Part shown: positions 1 through 6,786 of the stretch, piece after piece
How the letters are laid out: every line of letters begins with the position of its first letter
How positions within the stretch are numbered: the stretch's first letter is position 1
From: Variovorax sp. KBW07
Lineage (GTDB): Bacteria > Pseudomonadota > Gammaproteobacteria > Burkholderiales > Burkholderiaceae_C
Reading direction: 5' to 3'
Length of the DNA stretch: 59,626 nucleotides
NCBI RefSeq assembly: GCF_003852515.1
Contig: NZ_QAJK01000064.1
Coordinates: forward strand, 1 to 59,626
The notes under the pieces: generated by a model
Told to the model about the DNA's origin: nothing
Database searches by the model: none
What the model saw: only the letters and a program-made list of their open reading frames with translations
Translations under genes and position numbers: made by a program

Positions 1-72
1 CGCCACGAATGACCCCGCTCCAAAACAACAGCGCCCCGAACGTTCACGCCCTGAACGCCGAGCGCAGAAGAA

Positions 73-96
73 ACAAAAAAGCCCTCCGAAGAGGGC
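73..96 (-). terminator. Intrinsic terminator after the metNIQ-cupin operon
   Basis: Six-base arms (81-86 and 91-96) enclose a CGAA loop. On the minus strand the hairpin is followed by a run of T (73-80). It lies about 20 bases past the stop of the 115-471 gene, so it probably ends the methionine operon transcript. Confidence 0.75.
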
Positions 97-114
97 CCAT
101 GAACAACGCAAGAA

Positions 115-471
115 TCACTCGTCGTCAGCGTCGTTACCAGTCAGCGACAGTACCTCTTCAACAAAGGCCTCGAACAGCGGCAACGCAGCAGGCAGCCCCG
201 CAAGAGACTCCGCCTCCCCCGCATCGAAGAAGTGCGGCTTGTCCGCCGGAATACCCACCCACTCACCCCCTTCGAACAGCAGGCCAAGATAGCCCTCCGC
301 CGTCGGCAAGTAGAACAACCCCGCGCCGCCCAGCGCGCGTTGCCCCTTCTTCGTCGCCTTGCCACGCCCCCAGCTCACCCCCTGCCGCGCCAGGTGCTCG
401 GTAATCCAGCCGTCGCACACATGCGTGTCGCGCCAGCTTCCTTCGGCATCGAATACGGCGAGCACGGGCAT
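115..471 (-). CDS. Shortened cupin resembling acireductone dioxygenase (118 aa)
   Basis: Small cytoplasmic protein with no signal peptide, ending the metN-metI-metQ transcript 60 bases after metQ. By eye, residues 1-36 resemble the start of acireductone dioxygenase (ARD, methionine salvage), and the GLFYL...IPADKPHFFDAG stretch resembles the second half of the ARD cupin core. ARD enzymes are about 180-200 aa and bind metal with an HxHxxxE motif plus a later His. Here the segment that should carry HxHxxxE is reduced to about 14 residues, so only the last His (PHFFD) is visible. I infer a degenerate or repurposed ARD-like cupin. Its place beside methionine uptake genes supports a link to sulfur amino acids, but the homology is a visual judgement and enzymatic activity is doubtful. 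Confidence 0.55.
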   Translation of the reverse strand: MPVLAVFDAEGSWRDTHVCDGWITEHLARQGVSWGRGKATKKGQRALGGAGLFYLPTAEGYLGLLFEGGEWVGIPADKPHFFDAGEAESLAGLPAALPLFEAFVEEVLSLTGNDADDE

Positions 472-531
472 GGGTGCGTCCTTGGCTTGAAGGTGTGGTG
501 TGGTGGGGTGTGCGTTGGCGTGGTGTTGTGC

Positions 532-1353
532 TTACTGCAGGAAGCTCGGCTTGGCGTAGCCCTGGAACTTGGCGTCGACCACTGCCTTGAATTCCTTCGA
601 ACGGTACGCGTCGGCAATGTCCTTGGCCCACGGCGTGTTCTTGTCGGCCGTCTTCACTGCCACCACATTCAGATAGTAGTCGGGCGTCTTCTCCAGCACC
701 ACCGCTTCGGTCAGCTTCAGGCCCGACGAAATCGCGAAGTTGCCGTTGATGATGGCGTACTCGGTATCGCCCAGCGAGCGCGGCAGTTGCGCCGCTTCGA
801 GCGGAATGAACTTCAGCTTCTTCGGGTTCTCGGCCACGTCTTTTTCAGACGCGCGCAGCGGGTCGATGCCGGCCTTGATGGTGATCAGCTTGTTCTGCTC
901 CAGCAGCACCAGCGCGCGGGCCAGGTTGCTCGGGTCGTTCGGCAGCGTCACGCGGTCGCCCTCTTTCACTTCGGCCAGCGTCTTGCGCTTGGTCGAGTAC
1001 ACGCCCAGCGGCGCGATCGGGCCCTGCACCAGCTCAGCCAGGTCGAGCTTCTGGTCGGCCGAGAACTTCTTCAGGTAGACCTGGTGCTGGAAGAAATTGG
1101 CGTCGAGCGAACCCTGGGCCAGCGCCAGGTTGGGCTGCACGTAGTCGTTGAACTCGACCAGCTTGACCTTGTAGCCCTTCTTTTCAAGGATGGGGACGAT
1201 GCCGACCTTCAGCTGGTCGTAGTTGGAGCCGGCGGTGCCACCGATCACCAGATTCTTCTTGGCTTCCTGGGCCTGTGCCAGCGAGAGGCCGCCGAACGAC
1301 AGCGCGACGAGGGACAGGGCGAGAACGGAACGGCGCAGCAGTGCGGTTTTCAT
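532..1353 (-). CDS. metQ: Methionine ABC transporter substrate-binding protein MetQ (first copy)
   Basis: Periplasmic binding protein of a MetNIQ D/L-methionine importer, 273 aa. The start at 1353 gives a clear signal peptide (about residues 1-28, ending AQA) with no lipobox Cys, so it is probably soluble. The core shows NlpA/MetQ-family blocks: VEFNDYVQPN, LDANFFQHQVYL and VTLPNDPSNLARAL. It is third in a minus-strand metN-metI-metQ operon, 56 bases after metI. A longer open frame runs upstream but overlaps metI and lacks the signal peptide, so it was rejected. A paralogue lies divergently at 3177-3992. Confidence 0.93.
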   Translation of the reverse strand: MKTALLRRSVLALSLVALSFGGLSLAQAQEAKKNLVIGGTAGSNYDQLKVGIVPILEKKGYKVKLVEFNDYVQPNLALAQGSLDANFFQHQVYLKKFSADQKLDLAELVQGPIAPLGVYSTKRKTLAEVKEGDRVTLPNDPSNLARALVLLEQNKLITIKAGIDPLRASEKDVAENPKKLKFIPLEAAQLPRSLGDTEYAIINGNFAISSGLKLTEAVVLEKTPDYYLNVVAVKTADKNTPWAKDIADAYRSKEFKAVVDAKFQGYAKPSFLQ

Positions 1354-1409
1354 GGGATGTGCGGAGAGAGAAATGAAGAGAGGGAAACGAAAAAGAAAGA
1401 GACGAAAAA

Positions 1410-2072
1410 TCAACGCTTGTCGAGCCGGCGGGCCGTGGTGTTGCCCACGAACTGCAGGATCTGCACCAGCACCACGAGCAGCGCCACGGTGAGCACCATC
1501 ACGTCGGTCTGGAAGCGGTAGTAGCCGTAGCGGATGGCCAGGTCGCCGATGCCGCCGCCGCCCACCACGCCGGCCACGGCCGAGTACGAGAGAAAGCTCA
1601 CGGCCAGCACCGTCAGCGCCAGCACCAGGCCCGAACGGGCCTCGACCAGCAGCACGCGCCAGACGATCTGCAGCTCCGAGGCGCCCATGGCATGCGCCGC
1701 CTCGATCACGCCGCGCGGCACTTCGCGCAGGCACTGGTCGACCAACCGCGCCAGGTAGGGAATGGCCGCGAACGACAGCGGCACCGCGGCCGCCAGCGGA
1801 CCGATGGAGGTGCCTGCGATCACCCGCGTGAACGGCACCAGCGCCACCAGCAGGATGATGAAAGGGAACGAGCGCACGGTGTTCACGATCCAGTTCAGCA
1901 CCAGGAACGCCGGCTTGTTTTCAAGCGACTGGCCGGGGCCGAGCAGGAACAGCAAGATGCCCAGCGGCCCGCCGATCAGCACCGCGGCCGACAGGCCGAT
2001 AGCCAGCATCATGAAGGTCTGGCCCGTGGCAATCCACAGCTCGGGAAGGATGGGCGCGATGTTCTCAAACAT
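1410..2072 (-). CDS. metI: Methionine ABC transporter permease MetI
   Basis: Inner-membrane permease of 220 aa with about five or six hydrophobic segments. It carries the EAA loop typical of ABC importers (EAAHAMGASELQIVWRVLL), through which it docks with MetN. The ATG at 2072 overlaps the metN stop by 8 bases and has a GGAGG ribosome site about 6 bases upstream inside the end of metN, which suggests translational coupling. The longer frame further upstream lies inside metN and was rejected. It acts with MetN (ATPase) and MetQ (receptor). Confidence 0.93.
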   Translation of the reverse strand: MFENIAPILPELWIATGQTFMMLAIGLSAAVLIGGPLGILLFLLGPGQSLENKPAFLVLNWIVNTVRSFPFIILLVALVPFTRVIAGTSIGPLAAAVPLSFAAIPYLARLVDQCLREVPRGVIEAAHAMGASELQIVWRVLLVEARSGLVLALTVLAVSFLSYSAVAGVVGGGGIGDLAIRYGYYRFQTDVMVLTVALLVVLVQILQFVGNTTARRLDKR

Positions 2073-2940
2073 AGGCCACCTCCTGCGCGTTGCGCTGTGC
2101 GGAAGCCTGGCGCGGCGCCACCGGTTCGCGCGCCTCGCGCTCGCGGCGGCGCACCAGTTCGTCGATCTCGCGGCCCAGTGCCGTCTGGCGCTCTTCGCTT
2201 GGCGCATCGACCGCGAACTGCTCGACCAGCCGGCCCTTTTCAAGAATGGCCACGTTGCGGCACAGCACCTCGACCACCGACAGCTCGTGCGTGACGATCA
2301 CGATGGTCACGCCGATCTTCTGGTTGATATCGCGCAGCGTCTCGAGCAGCGAGCGCGTGGTTTCGGAGTCGAGCGCCGAGGTGGGCTCGTCGCACAGCAG
2401 CACCTGCGGGCGCGGCGCCAGCGCGCGCGCAATGGCCACGCGCTGCTTCTGGCCGCCCGACAGCTGGGCCGGGTAGGTGTCGATCTTCTCGGCCAGGCCG
2501 ACCAGGTCGAGGCATTCGCGCACCCGCGCATTGATCTCGGCCTTGGAGTGGCGGCCGTGAATCTTCAGCGGGAACGCCACGTTGTCGAACACCGTGGCGT
2601 TCTGCAGCAGGTTGAACTGCTGGAAGATCATGCCGATGTTCTGGCGCGTGTCGCGCAGCTCGCTGCGCGAGAGCGTGGTGAGGTCGCGCCCGCCGACGAA
2701 GACCTTGCCCGCATCGGGCCGCTCCAGCAGGTTGATGAGGCGCAACAGCGTCGACTTGCCGGCACCGCTCTTGCCGATCAGGCCGAACACGTCGCCCTGG
2801 TGAATGTCGAGCGACAGCGACTGCACGGCGTCGAACACCTCGCCGTTGGGCAAGGCAAAGGACTTCTGTACCGATTGAAGACGGATGACTGGCGCCGCGC
2901 TGTTGTTGCCGCGGCCCGTGTCAGGCGTAGGGTGGGTCAT
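2065..2940 (-). CDS. metN: Methionine ABC transporter ATP-binding protein MetN
   Basis: ATPase of the methionine importer, 291 aa. Walker A (GKSGAGKST) is at residues 56-64, the ABC signature LSGGQKQRVAIARAL follows, and Walker B (VLLCDEPTSAL) lies beyond that. The ATG at 2940 is chosen because it gives a normal MetN N-terminus. The open frame continues to 3216 but crosses a structured leader. First gene of the metN-metI-metQ operon. The 5' leader (3011-3121) can fold into two overlapping long stems, the second followed by a T-rich tract, which suggests transcriptional control. C-terminally it is shorter than MetN proteins of about 340 aa, so the regulatory NIL (ACT-like) methionine-sensing domain appears to be missing or much reduced. 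Confidence 0.93.
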   Translation of the reverse strand: MTHPTPDTGRGNNSAAPVIRLQSVQKSFALPNGEVFDAVQSLSLDIHQGDVFGLIGKSGAGKSTLLRLINLLERPDAGKVFVGGRDLTTLSRSELRDTRQNIGMIFQQFNLLQNATVFDNVAFPLKIHGRHSKAEINARVRECLDLVGLAEKIDTYPAQLSGGQKQRVAIARALAPRPQVLLCDEPTSALDSETTRSLLETLRDINQKIGVTIVIVTHELSVVEVLCRNVAILEKGRLVEQFAVDAPSEERQTALGREIDELVRRREREAREPVAPRQASAQRNAQEVAYV

Positions 2941-3010
2941 GAAAAAGAAGCGCGGCCCGCATGAAGGCGGATCGCGAAGGTTCGGAAAAAGGTGCCGAGT
3001 ATGAAAAGAA

Positions 3011-3121
3011 AAGAGCCGAAAGGGAACGAACAAATCGGCTCTTGCATATATATGAAAACGCATAAGACGACCCAGACGCTCGCCGCGTGCGCCATATCGA
3101 TATGAGGATTGGTTCGTTCCC
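3011..3121 (-). promoter_or_regulatory. Structured metN leader: attenuator or pseudoknot-type cis element
   Basis: Two perfect inverted repeats interlock. Nine-base arms at 3011-3019 and 3035-3043 form a hairpin whose 15-base loop contains 3022-3031, and that loop segment is exactly complementary to 3112-3121 (10 bases). On the minus-strand RNA the order is: upstream 10-mer, left arm, loop, right arm, then TTCTTTTC. The geometry is that of an H-type pseudoknot, or of a terminator opposed by an alternative pairing, about 70 bases before metN. A further 12-base perfect palindrome lies at 3093-3104. I could not match it to a named riboswitch class. Confidence 0.55.
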
Positions 3122-3176
3122 AAAGGCCGGCGGCAATGCCACATTCGCGCCTTCATTTTTTTGATTTCGCGCCACC

Positions 3177-3992
3177 ATGCACACCACTTTCCGCCGCCGC
3201 ACCCTCGCCCTTGCAACGCTGGCCGCCGCCCTCTTCGCCGGCAGCGGCGCCTTCGCGCAAGACAACAAGAACACCCTGAAGGTCGGCGTTTCCGTCGGCA
3301 GCGCCGAGCAGGTATTCGAAGTGGTCAAGAAGGTCGCCGCCAAGGACGGCCTGACCATCCAGGTCGTGGTGTTCAACGACTACCAGCTGCCCAACGCGGC
3401 GCTGGCCTCGGGCGACCTCGACGCCAATGCCTTCCAGCACCAGCCCTTCCTGGACAACCAGGTCAAGGCGCGCGGCTTCGACCTCGTGCCCGTGGGCCTG
3501 ACCATTACCGCGCCGCTGGGCTTCTACTCGCGCAAGCTCAAGTCGATCGACCAACTGCCCGACGGCGCATCGGTGGGCATCCAGAACGACCCGTCGAACG
3601 GCAACCGCGCCCTGCTGCTGCTGCAGACCGCCGGCCTCATCACGCTGAAGCCCGAGGCCGTGAAGAACAACACCGCCACGCCGCTCGACGTGGTGAGCAA
3701 CCCGAAGAAGCTGAAGCTGGTGGCGCTCGACGCCGCCCAGCTGCCACGCTCGCTCGACGACCTGACCATTGCCGCCATCAACAACGACTACGCCGAAAAA
3801 GCCGGCCTGTCGCTCAACAAGGACGCGGTGATCAAGGAGTCCGCGAAGAGCCCCTACGCCAACCTGATCGCCGTGCGCCGCGCCGACAAGGACAAGCCCT
3901 GGGCCAAGCGCCTCGTGGCCGCCTACCAGTCGCCCGAGGTGAAGAGCTTCATCGAGACGCAGTTCAAGGGCTCGCTGGTTCCGGCGTTCTGA
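3177..3992 (+). CDS. MetQ-family methionine-binding protein (second copy)
   Basis: Periplasmic NlpA/MetQ-family receptor of 271 aa, divergent from metN. The signal peptide spans about residues 1-27 (ending AFA) without a lipobox. Family blocks are FNDYQLPNAALASGDLDANAFQHQ and GIQNDPSNGNRALLLL. No permease or ATPase accompanies it, so it probably feeds the adjacent MetNI, perhaps with a different ligand preference (D-methionine, methionine sulfoxide or a short peptide). There is no good Shine-Dalgarno before the ATG at 3177. A strong terminator follows at 4025-4061, making it monocistronic. Confidence 0.9.
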   Translation: MHTTFRRRTLALATLAAALFAGSGAFAQDNKNTLKVGVSVGSAEQVFEVVKKVAAKDGLTIQVVVFNDYQLPNAALASGDLDANAFQHQPFLDNQVKARGFDLVPVGLTITAPLGFYSRKLKSIDQLPDGASVGIQNDPSNGNRALLLLQTAGLITLKPEAVKNNTATPLDVVSNPKKLKLVALDAAQLPRSLDDLTIAAINNDYAEKAGLSLNKDAVIKESAKSPYANLIAVRRADKDKPWAKRLVAAYQSPEVKSFIETQFKGSLVPAF

Positions 3993-4024
3993 TCCGGGTC
4001 GAAGACCGAGGTTTGTCCCCCTTG

Positions 4025-4061
4025 CCCTCTGTGCGCCCACGCCGCGCACAGAGGGTTTTTT
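4025..4061 (+). terminator. Intrinsic terminator after second metQ
   Basis: Perfect 11-base arms (4025-4035 and 4045-4055), a 9-base loop and a T6 tract at 4056-4061. Confidence 0.9.
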
Positions 4062-4122
4062 ACTGCCGGCGTGTGTCTGAAGGTATCTTCCGGGCTTCAT
4101 CAAATCCTGGAGGGTGCGCACC

Positions 4123-4899
4123 ATGTTCTTCCGACGACACGGCCTCGTTGCCGGCCTGGGCGCGCTGGCGCTGCTTGGCGCCGTCACGACAGCCTCGGCC
4201 CAGCGATTCGTGGAAGCCGGCCCGGCCCAGGGCCAGATCAGCGTGACCGGCTCGGCCGCCGTTCGCGTGGCACCCGACGAGGTGTTCCTGACGGTCGGCG
4301 TCGAGAGCCGCGACAAGAACCTGCAGGCCACCACGCGCGACAACAGCGAGCGCATTGCCAAGGCGCTGGCCGTCATCAAGCGCCACGGCGTGCCCGACAA
4401 AAGCGTGCAGCTGAACTACATCCAGGTCGAGCCCGACTTCGACACCAACGTCAGCCGCATCACCCCCGTGGCCTATCGTGCCCACAAGAGCATCGGCATC
4501 AAGATCACCCGGCTCGACAGCTTCGAGCCCCTGCTGACCGACCTGTTCGCCGTGGGCGTCAACCAGGTCGAGAACATCGAATTCCGCAACTCCGACATGC
4601 GCAGGCACCGCGACAAGGCCCGCGAGCTGGCCGTGGTGGCCGCGCGCGAAAAGGCCGACGCGCTGACCTCGCAACTGGGCGTGAAGCGCGGCAAGGCCCT
4701 GCGCATCAGCGAAAACACCGGCTGGAACTGGGGCGGCTGGAGCGGCCGCTACCGGGACGGCGGGCAGAACCTGATGCAGCAGAACGTGGTGCAGTCGCCC
4801 CCTTCCGGCGGGGGCCAGGCCGAGGGCGCGGACGGCGACCTGTCGGTCGGCCAGATCAGCGTCACGGCCACGATCAGCGTCGACTTTCTGATCGAATGA
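4123..4899 (+). CDS. SIMPL-domain (DUF541) periplasmic protein
   Basis: Exported protein of 258 aa. The ATG at 4123 is preferred over a GTG at 4114 because a GGAGGG ribosome site lies about 8 bases before it. The signal peptide spans about residues 1-26 (ending ASA). The body matches SIMPL/DUF541 in order: GQISVTGSAAVRVAPDEVFLTVGVE near the mature N-terminus, a central VNQVENIEFRNSD, and a C-terminal SVTATISVDFLIE. Members of this family are periplasmic or outer-membrane-associated, with diverse and mostly unclear roles, some in oxidative stress protection. It stands alone between a terminator and prfB. Confidence 0.85.
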   Translation: MFFRRHGLVAGLGALALLGAVTTASAQRFVEAGPAQGQISVTGSAAVRVAPDEVFLTVGVESRDKNLQATTRDNSERIAKALAVIKRHGVPDKSVQLNYIQVEPDFDTNVSRITPVAYRAHKSIGIKITRLDSFEPLLTDLFAVGVNQVENIEFRNSDMRRHRDKARELAVVAAREKADALTSQLGVKRGKALRISENTGWNWGGWSGRYRDGGQNLMQQNVVQSPPSGGGQAEGADGDLSVGQISVTATISVDFLIE

Positions 4900-4980
4900 C
4901 ACCGCTTCGGGGAGCCTTGCCGGCCCGTGAGAAAATGCCCGGTTACCCCGAACACCAACCCTACACAGTCAGGACACCCC

Positions 4981-6085
4981 ATGGACGCAGAACAAATCAA
5001 CCAAATCGGCGCAATGCTCGCGGACCTGAGCGTCCGTACGGTCGATTTACGGAGGTATCTTTGACTACGATGCCAAAGCTGAACGACTGAGGACAGTCAA
5101 CGCATCGCTCGAAGACCCGACCGTCTGGAACGACCCCAAGAAGGCCCAGGAACTCGGCAAAGAGAAAAAGTCGCTCGACGACGTGGTCGTCACGCTCGAC
5201 AAGCTCACCAACGGGCTGTCGGACAACACCGAGCTCTTCGAAATGTCGAAGGCCGACGGCGACATGGACGGCCTGCAGGCCATTGCCGATGACGCCGCCC
5301 TGCTCGAAGCCGACATCAAGCAGCTCGAATTCCGCCGGATGTTCAACAACCCGGCCGATCCGCTGAACGCCTTCGTCGACATCCAGGCCGGCGCCGGCGG
5401 CACCGAGGCCTGCGACTGGGCCAGCATGCTGCTGCGCCAGTACCTGAAGTACGCCGAGCGCAAGGGCTTCAAGACGCAGATCGAAGACGAAACGCCCGGC
5501 GACACCGCCGGCATCAAGGGCGCGACCATCAAGGTCGAGGGCGACTACGCCTTCGGCCTGCTGCGCACCGAGACCGGCGTGCACCGCCTGGTGCGCAAGT
5601 CGCCGTTCGACTCGTCGGGCGGGCGCCACACCAGCTTTGCCAGCATCTTCGTGTACCCGGAAATCGACGATTCGATCGAGATCGACATCAACCCTTCCGA
5701 CGTGCGCACCGACACCTTCCGTGCCAGCGGCGCGGGCGGCCAGCACATCAACAAGACCGACTCGGCCGTGCGCCTGACGCACATTCCGACCGGCATCGTG
5801 GTGCAGTGCCAGGACGGCCGGAGCCAGCACAGCAACCGCGACGTGGCGTGGAAGCGCCTGCGTTCGCGCCTGTACGACTTCGAAATGCGCAAGCGCCAGG
5901 AAGAGCAGCAGAAGCTGGAAGACAGCAAGACCGACGTGGGCTGGGGCCACCAGATCCGCAGCTACGTGCTGGACAACAGCCGCATCAAGGACCTGCGCAC
6001 CAACGTCGAAGTCTCGGCCACCCAGAAGGTGCTGGACGGCGACCTCGACGTGTTCATCGAAGCTTCCCTGAAGCAAGGCGTGTAA
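4981..6085 (+). CDS. prfB: Peptide chain release factor 2, with programmed +1 frameshift
   Basis: RF2 terminates translation at UGA and UAA codons. The gene is read as 4981-5061 joined to 5063-6085, giving 367 aa against the usual 365. The first 27 codons end at an in-frame TGA (5062-5064), and a +1 shift restores the frame. The stop-recognition tripeptide SPF is at residues 207-209 and the catalytic GGQ at 252-254, both at standard positions. Expression is autoregulated: low RF2 slows termination at the internal UGA and favours shifting. A HAD phosphatase gene starts 5 bases after the stop. Confidence 0.97.
5050..5065 (+). promoter_or_regulatory. prfB programmed frameshift site
   Basis: An internal Shine-Dalgarno-like GGAGG (5051-5054 with flanking G) lies three bases before CTT TGA C, the classical RF2 shift sequence. 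The ribosome slips forward one base at CTT when UGA decoding is slow. Confidence 0.96.
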
Positions 6086-6090
6086 ACCCA

Positions 6091-6786
6091 ATGAGCCTGA
6101 AAAGCCTGCAGAACGGCAAGGTCGAAGCCCTGATCTTCGACATGGACGGCACCATGATCGACTCCATGCCCTGGCATGCGCGCTCGTGGGTGACGTTCGC
6201 GGAGCGCCACGGCGTGAAGCTCGACGTGAGCGAGATCCTTGCGCGCACCACGGGCCGCACCGGCACCGAGAGCATGCGCGAGCTGTTCGAGCGCGAGCTC
6301 TCCGATGCCGAATGCCAGGCCATGGTTCACGAGAAGGAAGAGATCTACCGCGAGCTCTTTCATGACAACTTCACCGAGGTGGCGGGCTTCACCGCCTTCG
6401 CCAAGGCCGCCGTCGCACGCGGCCTGAAGGTGGCGGTGGGCACGGCGGGCGACAAGCACAACATCGAATTCGCGATGTCGCGCCTGAAGATGGACCCGCT
6501 GCCGCTGGCCATCGTCGGCGGCGACGAAGGCTTCACGGGCAAGCCCACGCCCGCCATTTTTCTGGAAGCCGCGCGCCGCATCGGCATTGCGCCCGAACGC
6601 TGCATCGTGTTCGAAGACGCGCCCTTCGGCATCGAAGCCGCCCGCCGTGGCGGCATGCGCGCCGTGGCCGTGTGCAGCACCCATACCGCCGCCGAGCTTG
6701 CCGGCCCCCACGTGATTGCCGCGGTTCGCGACTACAACGAACTCGCCCATTCGAATTTTCTGGAGACACTCGATGCTGATGCGTGA
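6091..6786 (+). CDS. HAD-superfamily hydrolase (beta-phosphoglucomutase-like)
   Basis: Cytoplasmic HAD subfamily IA protein of 231 aa. The nucleophile and acid aspartates are D17 and D19 in IFDMDGT. Motif II is VAVGTAGDKHNIE, the conserved Lys is in GKPTPAIFLEAA, and motif IV is IVFEDAPFGIEAAR. The alpha-helical cap between motifs I and II is typical of beta-phosphoglucomutase-like phosphatases. The substrate cannot be named; small sugar phosphates are usual. It sits 5 bases after prfB and overlaps pepN by 14 bases, so the three are probably co-transcribed. Confidence 0.88.
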   Translation: MSLKSLQNGKVEALIFDMDGTMIDSMPWHARSWVTFAERHGVKLDVSEILARTTGRTGTESMRELFERELSDAECQAMVHEKEEIYRELFHDNFTEVAGFTAFAKAAVARGLKVAVGTAGDKHNIEFAMSRLKMDPLPLAIVGGDEGFTGKPTPAIFLEAARRIGIAPERCIVFEDAPFGIEAARRGGMRAVAVCSTHTAAELAGPHVIAAVRDYNELAHSNFLETLDADA

